Assembly: GCA_029876055.1 (NCBI GenBank)
Contig: CM056875.1
Location: 3,125,001 to 3,189,000 of the forward strand
Length of the DNA: 64,000 nt
From: Madurella fahalii
Lineage: Eukaryota; Ascomycota; Sordariomycetes; Sordariales
Reading direction: 5' to 3'
A model generated the notes under the pieces. It made no database searches, was not told the DNA's origin, and worked only from the letters and a program-made list of their open reading frames with translations. Below, piece after piece: positions 10,741-22,774 of this stretch (position 1 is its first letter; every line of letters starts with the position of its first letter). Made by a program: the position numbers and the translations under genes.

Positions 10741-11811
10741 ATGTCTTCGTCAACTCCAGCGCCAATTGCTCTAATGAGCCCCGCCTCATTACGCCCACCA
10801 CAACCCGCCCCGCCCACAGTCAGCAGCACCACCGCCACAGCGACATCCTCTTCTGTCAGTGGCAGTAGTGGCAGCGCCGGAACGCGCAAAACAGCGAGCA
10901 TATTCTCCTCCCTCCTTCCAGGCCCTGCCCGGTCCAAAACTGGACTATCATCATCCGCACCAGGACGTCCTGATCCTGTAACCACCTCCCCATCTATCGC
11001 CTCCTCCTCTTCCTTCTCTCCTCCCGCTCCCGGCAGCACTACCACCAGCACCGCCGCCGCATCAACCTCAACATCCACAACCGCAACCACGACCACCCTC
11101 CTCAACCCCTCGTTCTCTTCCTCCTCCTCTATCCCCCAAAACCCCGCACCACCCCCACCATCATCATCATCTTCATCCTTCTCCCCATCCCACCAGCACC
11201 ACCATCACCACCAATCCCCCCATCAACATCAACACCAGCACCAGCACCAACACCAGCACCAGCAGCACCCGCCCACCCAACCACCCCCGTCCTCGCAGAG
11301 GGAGATCGACCAAGCCCGCTCGGCCGTGCTCGCGTCCATCTCGAACCTGGTAGACCGGGAGCTGACGGGGCGGGCGTCGCTGCTGCACGCCAACAACGCG
11401 GCGATCGAGAAGCAGGAGCGGGACGTGGCGCGGGCGGTGGAGGGGCTGAAGCGGGAGAACGACAAGCTGGCGCGGGTGGCCGAGACGCACGCCAAGAAGG
11501 TCAAGGAGATCGGCAACGTGCAGAACTGGGCCGAGATGCTGGAGCGGGAGTTTGTCATTCTGGAGGAGACGCTGAGGCTGGTGAATCAGGGCGATAGCGA
11601 GGGCGGGAGTGTGAGTGGGAGTGGGAGTGCGAGTTATTGGAGTGGAAGTGGGAGTGACGGGGAGGAAGAGGGGAGTGAAGAGGGAGGGGAAGGGGACGGG
11701 GAGGGGGATGAGGATGGAGATGGGGATGTAGTGATGAGGGATAGGGATGGCAGGCCTGAGACGGTACCATTGCCTGAATCCCCCGTGAGGAGAGCTGAGG
11801 GGGTTTTGTAG
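10741..11811 (+). CDS. BLOC-1 subunit 1 (BLOC1S1/GCN5L1)-like protein
   Basis: The predicted protein has 356 aa and no intron. Residues about 185-300 form the only ordered part, a helical segment with RSAVLASISNLVDRELTGRA and ending KEIGNVQNWAEMLEREFVIL. The last motif closely resembles the conserved KEIGDVENWA region of BLOC1S1. The family works in endosomal/lysosomal trafficking complexes. The N-terminal 180 residues are Ser/Thr/Pro-rich with poly-Ser runs and a His-Gln repeat; the C-terminus is Ser/Gly and acidic. Such long low-complexity flanks are unusual for a family whose members are usually 100-200 aa. The ATG at 10741 has A at -3. Confidence 0.75.
   Translation: MSSSTPAPIALMSPASLRPPQPAPPTVSSTTATATSSSVSGSSGSAGTRKTASIFSSLLPGPARSKTGLSSSAPGRPDPVTTSPSIASSSSFSPPAPGSTTTSTAAASTSTSTTATTTTLLNPSFSSSSSIPQNPAPPPPSSSSSSFSPSHQHHHHHQSPHQHQHQHQHQHQHQQHPPTQPPPSSQREIDQARSAVLASISNLVDRELTGRASLLHANNAAIEKQERDVARAVEGLKRENDKLARVAETHAKKVKEIGNVQNWAEMLEREFVILEETLRLVNQGDSEGGSVSGSGSASYWSGSGSDGEEEGSEEGGEGDGEGDEDGDGDVVMRDRDGRPETVPLPESPVRRAEGVL
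11221..11270 (+). repeat. CAC-CAG / CAT-CAA repeat encoding His-Gln
   Basis: A hexanucleotide-like repeat (CACCAG and CATCAA variants) encodes alternating His and Gln inside the BLOC1S1-like gene. It follows a His cluster upstream. Such tracts usually vary in length between strains. Confidence 0.75.
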
Positions 11812-12055
11812 GGTGTTGAGGAGAGGTGTGTATCCTGTTACGATTTATGAGAAACGACTTGTCACGAGGTAAAGGGCGAGACGGACGCCGGTTGGGTCAG
11901 AGATTAGTTTGATTCTATTTTTACAGCATACTAGCGATAACGTACACCAGCAATGGCATAGTACATCGACGTGACCAGGTCCTCTACAGAGGGCGCACGT
12001 CTTCCTTATCGTACAGCCAGTCGAGACGTGGCTGAGCACTGCCCGCAAGCCCACT

Positions 12056-13053
12056 TCAGATCAGACCCGGCAGCATCGTGTACCGCTTCTTCTTGTACCG
12101 GTCACCAAACTCGTTGCGCAGAGCCTTCTCCTTGCCCCGCGACCAGCTGCGCATGTAGATCATGCCCGTGCAGATAAATAGCACAACGGCCCAGCTGCGG
12201 CTGATCAGGATGACGCCCAGCCAGGCGAGCACCTCAAACATGTAGTTGGGGCTCGTGACGAGGTTGCTGCCGATGCAGTTCGGGATGCCCTTCTCAGTGC
12301 CGCCGGGCTTGCGCAGGCTGGCCAGGTGCTGATGGACGATCCAGTTGCACGTCTCGCCGATGGCAAAGAGGGCCAGACCAATATAATCGAGCGGCACGAG
12401 CTCGTCACGGGACGACAGGTTGCCGGGAGCGTAGATGTCGACAGCGCAGAGCAGGCCAGCCATGAGCCAGTAAAAGGCTGAGTTGCGGAAGATGTTGCGG
12501 GCGGGCATGGTATTGGCCGAGAACTTGTGGACGAAGAGCGTCTCGTACTCGCGCTTCATAAAGTGGATCTGGAAGAGGGCAAAGAGCAGCCATTGCACCT
12601 GCGTGATGGGCGTCTCCATCTCGTTCTTGTAGACGAAGGGCGGGATGCGGTAGATGTACGGGCGGATCAGGGGGACGATGGCGTGGAAGAGGATGGGGCC
12701 AAAGTACTCGATGACATAGACGGTCCGCCACGCGATCTGGGGGCCTGTTTCTCGTTAGAGGGAAGTGGTTGAGGGTGGATAGCGGATAGCCTACCCAGGT
12801 CCTTGACGACAAGCTCGCCGGCTGAGGTGACACCTGCCTCATCACGGAGCAAGGCTCTGCGGTTCTTAAGGGTCGACTTGGTAGACGGGTCGAAAAGGCC
12901 GACGCGGTTGTAATCGCTGAACCCGATCTGGCGGGCAATCACCATCTTGGCGTCCTCGACGGTGGCATCGTGGGGTAGTTCAATGGAAGCTGGGAGCTTC
13001 TTGATGGGCTTCTTCGGAGCTCGGTTGGTGAGTTTGAGAGAGAGGGACGCCAT
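12056..13053 (-). CDS. TSC13: Very-long-chain enoyl-CoA reductase (TSC13/TECR)
   Basis: It catalyses the last, NADPH-dependent step of very-long-chain fatty acid elongation in the ER. Two exons, 13053-12795 and 12744-12056, give 315 aa; donor GTAGGC, acceptor AACAG. Residues 1-85 form a ubiquitin-like N-terminal domain typical of TECR. Several membrane segments follow (YFGPILFHAIVPLI, AFYWLMAGLLCAVDIYA, YIGLALFAIGETCNWIV, LAWLGVILISRSWAVVLFI). The steroid-reductase-like C-terminus contains CNWIVHQHLASLR, SPNYMFEVLAW and ends GDRYKKKRYTMLPGLI. Length matches the yeast enzyme closely. Confidence 0.95.
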
Positions 13054-14673
13054 GGTTGGTCGCCGAGCTGCAATGCTCCCGATACAATGACAAGTGTAGT
13101 CCCGCGCGAGAGAGAATCGTAGAAGTCCTGCTTTCTTGGAACCCCAACAGATGCACCGTTGAGCTGCTGTGTCCCAAGAATTTTTCGGATGCGGGTCCAC
13201 AGGCCCATTGCTTCACCGTCACCACTGCCAATCGACAGGGCGCGAATTGGACGCGGGCCCACAGGGACGAAGCCTCGGCTCGGCCATTGATGTGCAATGC
13301 ATTGCGCAGCAGGTGCGGACGCTAGCTTACACTTAGTCTAAGGTGCTGAGGCATGCTAGGTTAGGCGCGATTTGCTGTGCCGTTCGTACTGTGGACCCAC
13401 TTCTCGAAGACCCGCTTCATCAAGCCAATCAAACTACTTTACCTTTGACAACGGCCCCGCGATTGTTGCACAACAGAATCGACTTTCAAGCCAAGCAAAA
13501 CAAAAGAATATAAATTATTATTAGTTATTATTATTATTATTTCTACACTGCTCCACCATTACAGGGCGTGTCTGTCCTTCCACTACCCCATATATAAGCA
13601 AACCATACCCTACAGACGGCGTTTAAAAAACTTTATATCAACAAGTACTACTGTACCAGGGAAAGAGAGCAGTAAGCATGCCAGTTGCAAAGAAAAGAAG
13701 GCCTTACATAAGGATCTAAGCTTCGGCGGGATAAGGCATCATACATGATGGGAGAGTCAGAATTTCGGCCTATTCAATCGGGAGCATGGCCATCTCATGC
13801 CTGCGTAACATGCCAGACAAGTCTCCGTTAAGGTTATGTACAGAAAGTCTGATTTGCCAAGTAAGCTCAACAAGTTTTCAAAGTCTATAATCCCGATACC
13901 CGTGCGGATCATGGCCGCCGATCGGAACAGAGTTTGAACACGGCCGACTCCCGTCGGCGGTCCAAGCATCCCGGTGGTTAGTCGACGAAGCAAATCCGAG
14001 CACCCCGTAGCCAGATGAAATAGAGCTTCATACTGCCATGCCAATGCAAGGTTTGCGTTAAGAAAAACAATTCTCTTCTATAAACATTATTTAGTTTACC
14101 ACGCAGACAGGCTAAACTAGGTTTCCTGATCTGCTTCTACCGGACTGTAACAACAACCCCACTATCGCTGCCTGGAGTGCTCTAGAGGTGCCAAATGTCT
14201 GGCGGCTGTTGTTGTCGGGATGGCGGCGCTGTTGGTGTAAAGAAAGCTGAAAGGAGTTCAGGCGATGGCCTTATGAAAGGTTGGCAACTAGCAGGATTCG
14301 TTCATAGATACCGTTAGTGGTTGGATGGATAAGATTATTCAATATCAAGAGTTGAGCGCCAATGGCGTCCCCTCCTGTGGAAGCTGTGGAAGCTATGGAA
14401 GCAACCGAGAACAGAGCTCAGCAGTAGTATTGTGCCAATGCAATCTAGATCGCGGTGTTTGTCGAAGCGACAGGGACTCGTTTATATGTTGCTCAGATGG
14501 CTAATGGGATCGCTCATAGCTATGCGTCGCTGTCCGAAAGTCCGAGGTCACGTGGGTTCAACGTTGTATCCTCCCCCAGCCTCCCTCGATCTCATCTCTA
14601 TCCTATTTTCCTCGAAACAAAGATCGCCTGGGCATATCACATATTTTCAAAGACGTCTAAGCCATTGCAAGTT
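13054..14673. other. Intergenic region with TTA microsatellite, no gene seen
   Basis: This 1.6-kb stretch separates the divergent TSC13 and HET genes. It contains a TTA/ATT microsatellite at about 13513-13542. An upstream in-frame ATG for the HET gene lies at 14497. Other open frames are short and lack motifs. Confidence 0.5.
13513..13542. repeat. TTA microsatellite
   Basis: About nine ATT/TTA units, with one TTAG interruption, lie in the TSC13 upstream region. Confidence 0.8.
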
Positions 14674-16915
14674 ATGTCACAGCGCGCGTGGGACTCTACA
14701 GCGAAGACAGTCAGGAAATTAATTTTTGGGGACGAAAACACCCAAGATGAGAAGCACCCTGCGAAGCCGAAGCCAGAGGTATCATCCCCGTATCCGCCTT
14801 GGTTCCATTGAGCGGCAGTGCTCTAATGCATCTTAAAATGGCAATTAGGACCGTACCCGTAATCAGATCGTTACTGAAAATTACATATACGCAGCCCTTA
14901 CAAGCGGCCCCAAGTCCATTCGTCTGCTCGAGCTACTCCCAGGAACCCGTCAAGACGACATCGCCTGTATATTGACTGAATGTAGCTTGGATAGCCGGGT
15001 CGGGGACTATGACGCATTAAGTTATGTCTGGGGTGACGCCACCAAACTAACTCCTATTCAAATCAATGGGCGCACCCTTATGGTTACCGAGAACCTTCGG
15101 ACCGCCCTCCTTAACATCCGGAAGCTGGACCGGTCGTACATGTTATGGGTCGATGCCGTCTGCATCGATCAAAGTACTGTACAGGAGAGAAACCACCAGG
15201 TTTCCATCATGGGCGAGATATATCGTAACGCTGCCCGTACCATTGTATGGATGGGAGACAACCGCCCTCCTTTTACTGAGAGGGTATATGCAATGGTGGA
15301 CGAACTCGCAGCCGAAGCCGTCTCTCGACAACACACCGGCGTTGACATCGAATTGAACGGCTTGTCTTTGCCGTTGTTGGATGCCGGACACATAGAGAGT
15401 CCGCTCTTCGACCGCTTCAAGGAGGACTTTACCATCCTCCATCTTGCACACGCCGACTGGTGGTTTCGCGCCTGGACAGTCCAAGAACTCCTCCTGGCGT
15501 CACAGGCACTGGTCATGACGGGTACATTTACCATGGATTGGGACCGCTTCTCCCAAGGTGTCGACTACGGTTTTGCGATTGGTATCTGGAACCCCGTGCT
15601 GCTTGGGATAATGGTTGATCCAATCGTGATGCCGTATCTATCGACACGCGCCTTACGAAAGCGGAGGCGCCCGTCTTCGCCAGCGAACCCTTCCGCGCCA
15701 ACGGCCTCGACAGCAGCAGACGCCCTGCTAGAACTACTGATCAAGTGTCGTTTCCGGCAAGCTTCGGATCCTCGGGACAAAGTCTACGCGCTGCTGGGAC
15801 TATTAGACGGTCATGCCAGTACACTTGACATCGAGCCCGAATATGGGCTATCAACAAGCCAACTATACCGTCATACAGCCCAGCAACTACTCCGCCACTC
15901 CGACCATCTCGACCTCCTGGGCGCCTGCGTCCCGACCACCAACAAGGAGCTTCCCTCTTGGGTGCCGGACTGGAGCGTCACTGCAAGCGGGCCGCAGCCC
16001 CTTGCGCACGACGCGCGTGGTCGGCCTCGTCAGACGCACGCCTCCCGCGGCACCCGAGCCGCTCCCTGTTTCCTCGGCGACGACGGCGACATTCTCGTGC
16101 TCGAGGGCCACGAGCTGACGGCCATCACCGACCTCTCCCCCGTCCTCCACCACCTCTATCGCGACAGCTCCAACTTCCCCATCATCAAGCGCGGCGACAC
16201 GCTCCTAGAGCGGCTGTCAGCCCTGGGCCAGTTGTTCACCCAGCTGACACGCGCATTCTGGGAACTCTCCGCCGTGATCCCGCACCTGGCCACCTTCTCG
16301 GACTGGGAAGCCTTTGCGCGGGCGTCTCCGACGCCGCCGAGCCAAGATGACGACGACGACGACCACGGCAGCCATGACGACCATGACGAAGGCTCAGACA
16401 CGCCAACCCGCCCCGGTCCCGGAACCCCTGCCGAGGGCGGGGAGGAAGAGCAGCATGCCGGCTACGACCCGCTCGCCGTCTACTGGCAGACGTTGTGCGG
16501 GGGGACGGAGGCCGAGGGCGGGCGGCGCGCGACGGCCGGGCTCTTCTACGCGTGGCGCGCCAGCCTGCGCGCCGTCTTCGAGCTGCGGCGCTGGCGCACC
16601 GACAGCCTGCTGCGGCCGCTGGCCTTTGTCGGGTACCTGATGAAGACGTGGCATGGGTACAGCAGGTTCGCCGGCCTGCTCGAGTGCGTGTACGAGCGGC
16701 GGCTGGGGCGCGGAGAGGACGGGCTTCTGGCGCTGCTGCCTGCGGCGGCGGAGGTTGGGGATAGGGTGGTGCTGGTCAAGGGCGGGAGGGTGCCTTTGGT
16801 GCTGAGGCATGACGGGGAACGGGGGTATAGGTTTGTTGGGGAGGCGTATGTGCATGGGGCTATGGATGGGGAGATGTTTGTGGAGGGCAAATGTAAAGAG
16901 ATGAGAATATGCTGA
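14674..16915 (+). CDS. HET-domain (heterokaryon incompatibility) protein
   Basis: Two exons, 14674-14778 and 14849-16915, give 723 aa; the intron has donor GTATCA and acceptor ATTAG. After the join, SIRLLELLPG leads into the HET domain at about residues 89-245: YDALSYVWGD, LWVDAVCIDQ, NHQVSIMGEIYRNAARTIVWMG and WFRAWTVQELLLA are the hallmark blocks. RQASDPRDKVYALLGL is a further typical block near residue 340. A long C-terminal region has an Asp/His-rich acidic insert near 16348-16410. HET proteins trigger cell death after fusion of unlike strains, but no partner gene is adjacent, so this one's role is unknown. The start could also be the in-frame ATG at 14497, adding 59 residues. Confidence 0.88.
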
Positions 16916-17882
16916 GGTGGTCGGCAGTCGGGGAACTTGAGTGCCAACCCTGAAATGCAAAGTTACTGTTATGTTTAGGGCCGGGATTTGATGTCCAGGT
17001 GAGCACGGGAACCCGCGTAGAAGAAAGCTACGTATGAAGCTTGCAGAGTGGCGCCGATCAACTGCTCTACTTACCTTACCTACGCTTGATAAAGTAACAT
17101 GCACGAAGCTGCTGCATAAACGGAGTACTAATTCCGTGTCCCGATCATGGCTGGGATGGCTGGGATCTACTGCTGTGATCGCCTGGCCTGGTTCGTCCAG
17201 CAGTTGGTTGTCCTCGTTCTGGCTTTGGTTTTATGGGTTTGTCGGTGTAGATGTGTGCTCCTTTTGTCATTCGAATAACTAGTCGCCAAATGACTTAGGG
17301 GTTGAACCATTGGCAGTTGCCTAGTTCTTTTAGCATCCATCTATTCAGGTTCTTTCAACTCCCTAAGCCAACAAAGGATGGTTGTGATAGTAAATCTGAG
17401 AATTTCATTTCCTGTTTTGACCTGTGAAGTTAAGAAACCTATACAATAGAGGACACGATTAACTTCAATATCCTCTAGTTAGTGTTCCTGTCGGTTTGTT
17501 TTCAATTTGTATGCCATTTTGTAGGTAGTTAAGAGAAATGGTGAAAGTTGTAGGGGGCTCGCCTTCCAAAAGCGGCTAATGACTTCTGTAGCTGATTGTG
17601 CAGTACATACAGTGCATGTACATGCATACAGTACCTTTGCAGCCCGGACACGCCGCTCACCTCACCGCCCTAAGCTCTTGCACAAGGGAGCATCAAGGTG
17701 GGTGGCAGAAATGTGGGGCGATCAATCCCGACGACCTTTTTTTTATCGGCAAGCAACCGCCCAGCCGCCGCATTTGGGTTTTCCACGCGTAGAAAAGCAT
17801 CCGTTCTCGTTAGGCCTAGATTCTCCCCCCACACATTCCCGGCATAAACATCAAGCGCGAATGGGTATCGGCGGTCGGAGAT
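16916..17882. other. Intergenic region before MTR4
   Basis: About 970 bp hold the HET 3' flank and the MTR4 promoter. I see no gene and no specific element. Confidence 0.5.
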
Positions 17883-20800
17883 ATGGATGAATTGTTTGAC
17901 GTGTTCGCGGAGCTGCCCCGCGCTCCCAAGAGGCGCAAAGCCGATGTCGATATCGAGATGACCGACGGCATCCAGAATGGAGACCAAGCCGTGCTCAAAG
18001 ACGATGGCGCCAACGATCAATCAAAAGATACAGAGGACCAAGGCGACACGAAGAGGTTAAAGACACAAGACAAAGCAGAACCCATTATTACCGACTCGTT
18101 CCAAACAGCAGAGTCGAGAGAAGTCACGGCTGCGCAGGGCTTTGCGCCTTCGACAGACGGCGGGGACTCGCTCGTCTTATCTCACAACATCCAGCACCAG
18201 GTCGCGCTGCCGCCCGATCTCGACTACGAGTACATTCCTCTCTCAGAGCACAAGCCGCCCGCGGAGCCTGCACGCACGTACTCGTTCAAACTCGACCCCT
18301 TCCAGAGCCTCTCCGTCGCGTCGATCGAGCGCGAGGAGAGCGTGTTGGTCTCGGCCCATACCAGCGCCGGCAAGACGGTTGTTGCCGAGTATGCGATTGC
18401 GCAGTGTCTCAAGAGAAACCAGAGGGTCATTTACACGAGTCCCATCAAGGCCCTCAGCAACCAGAAGTTCCGCGACTTCCAGGCCGAGTTTGGCGACGTG
18501 GGCCTCATGACTGGTGATGTCACGATCAACCCAACCGCGAGCTGCCTCGTGATGACGACCGAGATTCTGCGGTCTATGTTGTACCGCGGCTCCGAAATCA
18601 TGCGCGAGGTCGCCTGGGTCATTTTCGACGAGATCCACTACATGCGAGACAAGACGCGCGGTGTCGTCTGGGAGGAAACCATCATCCTGCTCCCGGACAA
18701 AGTGAGATATGTCTTTCTATCTGCCACCATCCCGAACGCCTTCCAGTTCGCCGAATGGATCGCCAAGATTCACCGTCAAGCCTGCCACGTCGTCTACACC
18801 GATTTCCGGCCGACGCCGTTGCAAAACTACTTTTTCCCCGCTGGCGGCAAGGGCATCTTCCTCATTGTGGACGAGAAGGGCAATTTCAAAGAGAACAACT
18901 TCAACCACGCCATGTCTCTGATCGAGCAAAACAAGGGGTCAGACCCGGCCGACTGGAGCGCCAAGCAGAAGGGTCGGGGAAAGAACAAGAAGACCAACAA
19001 GGGTGGCGAGGCGCCGAATGAGCTCTCAGATATCGCCAAGATCATCAAAATGATCATCAAGAAGAACTTCCAGCCCGTCATCGTCTTCAACTTTAGCAAA
19101 CGCGAATGCGAGCAGATGGCGCTCAAGACGTCGCACATGAAGTTCAACGCGCCGGACGAGGAGGACATGGTCAACAAAGTCTTTGAGAATGCGTTGAACC
19201 AACTGTCGGACGAGGACAAGAGCCTCCCTCAGATTACGAATATCCTGCCGTTGCTGCGGAAGGGCATCGGCGTTCACCACTCGGGCCTTCTGCCCATTCT
19301 CAAGGAGACGATAGAGATTCTCTTCCAAGAAGGTCTGATCAAGGTTTTATTCGCCACCGAGACCTTCTCCATTGGTCTCAACATGCCGGCCAGGACGGTC
19401 GTCTTCACGCAGGTTACAAAATGGGACGGCGTCCAGCGGCGGCCTCTCACGTCGTCCGAATACATCCAGATGGCAGGCAGAGCCGGTCGTCGTGGGCTCG
19501 ATGACAGAGGCATCGTCATCATGATGGTTGACGACAAGCTCGAGCCTGATACTGCCAGGAGCGTCGTTGTCGGCCATCAAGACCGGTTGAACTCGGCGTT
19601 TCACCTCGGCTACAACATGATTCTCAACCTGCTGCGCATTGAGGCCATCTCACCCGAGTACATGCTCGAGAGGTGCTTCTTCCAGTTCCAGACTGCCCAC
19701 AGCGTGCCGCAGCTGGAGCGGGAGCTCACTGCGCTGCAGCAGGAGAGGGACGGTATGATCATCCCGGACGAGAGCCAGGTGAAGGACTATTACACGATCC
19801 GCCAGCAGCTCGATGGCTACAACAAGGATATGGTCGCCGTGATCCAGCATCCCAGCCACTGCGTCAAGTATATGAACCCCGGCCGCCTTGTGCAGATCCA
19901 GACTCCAAGCGGGACCGATTTTGGGTGGGGCGTCGTGTTCGATTTCGTACCTCGCAAGGCTGATAAGAACGGAAAGGCCGACTGGCCAGCACAGGAGTCA
20001 TACTTTGCAGACGTTCTGCTCAAGATTTCGTCGCTTAGCAAGGACTTCCGCCGCGAAGCCAAGGGTGACAGTGCGGTACCCGAGGGTGTCCTGCCGAGGC
20101 AGAGCGGCGAGCCAGGCAGGTGGGCGGTCGTCCCATGCCTGCTAAACTGCGTAAAGGCTCTTGGCCAGCTCCGCCTCTTTGTCCCGAAGGACGCCAAATC
20201 AAGAGAAGAGGAGGAGTCGGTGGGTAAGTCCCTCGATGAGGTCAGCCGGCGCTTCCCGGATGGCATCCCTATCCTTGACCCGCTCGACAACATGGGCATC
20301 AAGGATGAGTCGTTCAAGAAGCTGCTCCGGAAAATTGAGGTGCTCGAGTCGCGGCTCGTCGCCAGCCCGCTGCACAATTCCCCGCACCTCGCCGAGCTCT
20401 GGGAGAAGTACTCGGCCAAGCTCGCGCTGGGCGAGAAGATCAGGGAGAAGAAAAAGGCCATCACCAAGGCGCACAGCATCTCGCAGCTCGACGAGCTCAA
20501 GTCGCGCAAGCGCGTGCTCCGCCGGCTGGGCTTCATCAACGAGGCCGAGGTGGTGCAGATGAAGGCGCGCGTGGCGTGCGAGATCTCGTCGACCGAGGGC
20601 CACGAGCTGCTGCTCGCCGAGCTGCTCTTCAACCGCTTCTTCAACGAGCTCACGCCCGAGGTGTGCGCGTCGGTGCTGAGCGTCTTCATCTTTGACGAGA
20701 AGGTCGAGACGCAGGAGCTCAAGGAGGAGCTGGCCAAGCCGTTCCGCGAGATCCAGGCGCAGGCGCGCATCATCGCCAAGGTCAGCGCCGAGAGCAAGCT

Positions 20801-21138
20801 CGACGTCAACGAGGACGAGTACGTGCAGAGCCTGAAGTGGCAGCTGATGGAGACGGTACTGGCGTGGGCCAACGGGCGACCGTTTGTCGAGATAAGGTGA
20901 GCTTTTTCTCTCCCTGTCATGGAAGTGATAGAGGGAATACTGACTGACTCTGGCTAGCAAAATGACCAACGCCTATGAAGGGTCGCTGATCCGGTTGTTC
21001 CGCCGGCTCGAGGAGCTGCTGCGGCAGATGGCCGAGGCAGCCAAAGTCATGGGCAGCGAGGAACTCAAGGACAAGTTTGAATTGAGTTTGTCCAAGATCC
21101 GGCGTGACATTGTGTCATTCAATAGCTTGTATCTGTGA
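17883..21138 (+). CDS. MTR4: ATP-dependent RNA helicase MTR4/DOB1 (exosome, TRAMP)
   Basis: This Ski2-like helicase feeds RNA to the nuclear exosome for rRNA processing and RNA surveillance. Two exons, 17883-20896 and 20958-21138, give 1064 aa; donor GTGAGC, acceptor GGCTAG. Walker A AHTSAGKT is at 158-165 and the DEIH box at 249-252 (VIFDEIHYMRD). Other motifs are SATIPNAFQFAEWI, TETFSIGLNMPARTVVF and QMAGRAGRRGLDDRG. The arch/KOW insertion follows near residues 600-800, with HPSHCVKYMNPGRLVQI. The helical C-terminus ends FNSLYL, as in the family. The N-terminus is short, acidic and basic by turns, with a likely nuclear signal PKRRKA. Confidence 0.97.
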
Positions 21139-21589
21139 TCAAGCAGAGCATGGTCGGCGTTTTGTGGGTTTCGTCTCTTGGAGTTTTCAGGAGGGCGGGT
21201 AGGAAAAGAATACCATGGAATTGTGCGTTTGTATTAGCCGAGTAGATTTCTAGATCTCTACAGTTGTCATAGTTGTGGCAGTGTCGTGAGCGGTAATAGT
21301 AGCAGTGGAGCGCTGGCTCTTTCGATTCGCTGAGGCTGTCCTGCCTGCCTCGTTAACAAGTCCAACGCTTTTTGTCAAAGCCAGCCCAACGACATATCAC
21401 GACCCTTTACCACCACCACCATAGTATACATACATACACGCTTCCGAATCGCTGCCGTTTAACCCGGGGTATCAGTCAATACAAAATAATTACAATTACA
21501 GCCAGCCCCGACTTCCGCTGCGACCCCCAACATCAGCAAGCCAGGACGGCTTCCAGCAGAGCAGCGAGGCAAACAGACAGGGACAGTCC
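21139..21589. other. Convergent 3' region MTR4 / DSC3
   Basis: About 450 bp lie between two convergent stop codons and presumably hold both 3' UTRs. No gene is visible. Confidence 0.55.
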
Positions 21590-22774
21590 CTAGCCCTCCC
21601 CCGTCAACCCCCTCACCACCCCAACACTCAAGCTCAGCAGCACCCCGAAAAAGACAAACATCTGCATCCGCCGGCTCCACATCCCTTCCTCCTTACCCGC
21701 CCACGCCACCACCCCGAGGGGGAACACAAACCCAATCAGCATCCCCCTGATCAATGGCCCGGCCATGGAGCTGAGCGCGTAGACGTCCTCGGTCCCCGCC
21801 CCTGCCGCCGCGCCATCCAGTCCCTCCAGCTCTTCCGCCCCACCACCACCACCGCCCAAGTTGGCGGCACCTCCCGGAGCGTTGGTCGCGTAATGGGGAA
21901 GCGAGGAGGCGACGTTGCCGCTGTCGTTGTCCAGCCAGGCATCCTCCATGGCGCGCAGCGCGTCGGGCGAGGGCATGGTGTCCGGGGTGAAGCGGGCCGT
22001 GTGGAGGGCGCGGAACTGGCGGCGGAGGAGGGCGATCTCGGGCGGGGCGAAGCCCGCCTGGAGCAGGCGGTCGAAGCCTAGCGGTCGGGGGCTGTTCTGG
22101 TTCTGGGGCATGGAGAGGGGCGGTGGTTGGTGTTGTTGGTGTGGTTGGTGGCGGTGGCCGGGGGTCGATAAGGGCGAGGGAGACGGCGGGTGGGAGAAGG
22201 AGGATGGCGATGGGGGTGCCGGCGCGGGTGCCGCGGCCGCGGCGGCTTCCGCGGCGAGGTCCATGTCGGAGAGGGCGTCGCCGATGCTGCAGTTTATGAA
22301 GACGCGCTGCTGTTGTTGCTGCGGGGGGAACCCGGACTTGGCTTTGCCTTTGCCTTTGGGGTCGTGTTGACTTTGTGAGAGCGGCGGCGGGGGAGGGGCT
22401 TTGAGGACGGCGCTGAGGACCGAGGTGTCGGGGAGGATGCGGCCATTGTGGATGAAGCGCAGGCGGGCGCGGGATGGATGGTCGGAGTTAGACTTGTCTT
22501 CAGCTGTAGCGTCGACGGCGAGGCGGCCGCGGATGAGGTGTTTCAGCGCGACGACGGTGGTCTGTTGTGGTGAGGGGATGTCGAGGTGCAGGTCCGGGAG
22601 GGCGGTACTGAAGCGGATGGTAATGTGGAGGGGCGGCTGCGCCGGCGGAAAGACGAGCGCAGACGGGGTGCGCGGGAGGAGAGAGCGGTTATCACGCGGC
22701 GCTCGAGTCGGGGAGGAGGCGGATGAAGACGATCTGCTGGCGCCGCCATTGCCTCGTCTGTTGGCGTTGCTCAT
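21590..22774 (-). CDS. dsc3: DSC E3 ubiquitin ligase complex subunit 3
   Basis: The DSC complex is a Golgi/endosome membrane ubiquitin ligase that cleaves or degrades membrane proteins, including SREBP in several fungi. The gene is intronless and encodes 394 aa. A ubiquitin-like domain spans about residues 48-175 (ITIRFSTALPDLHLDI, TTVVALKHLIRGRL, ARLRFIHNGRILPD, VFINCSIGD), interrupted by low-complexity inserts. The C-terminal DUF2407-type block includes PLGFDRLLQAGFAPPEIALLR. Two membrane segments close the protein (LIRGMLIGFVFPLGVVAWA and MQMFVFFGVLLSLSVGVV). This architecture is characteristic of Dsc3. A poly-Gln/Pro/His-rich linker sits in the middle. Confidence 0.88.
   Translation of the reverse strand: MSNANRRGNGGASRSSSSASSPTRAPRDNRSLLPRTPSALVFPPAQPPLHITIRFSTALPDLHLDIPSPQQTTVVALKHLIRGRLAVDATAEDKSNSDHPSRARLRFIHNGRILPDTSVLSAVLKAPPPPPLSQSQHDPKGKGKAKSGFPPQQQQQRVFINCSIGDALSDMDLAAEAAAAAAPAPAPPSPSSFSHPPSPSPLSTPGHRHQPHQQHQPPPLSMPQNQNSPRPLGFDRLLQAGFAPPEIALLRRQFRALHTARFTPDTMPSPDALRAMEDAWLDNDSGNVASSLPHYATNAPGGAANLGGGGGGAEELEGLDGAAAGAGTEDVYALSSMAGPLIRGMLIGFVFPLGVVAWAGKEEGMWSRRMQMFVFFGVLLSLSVGVVRGLTGEG

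Noticed and set aside
19817..20920. 367-codon minus-strand frame
   Set aside because: It is antisense to MTR4, Ser-rich and without motifs.
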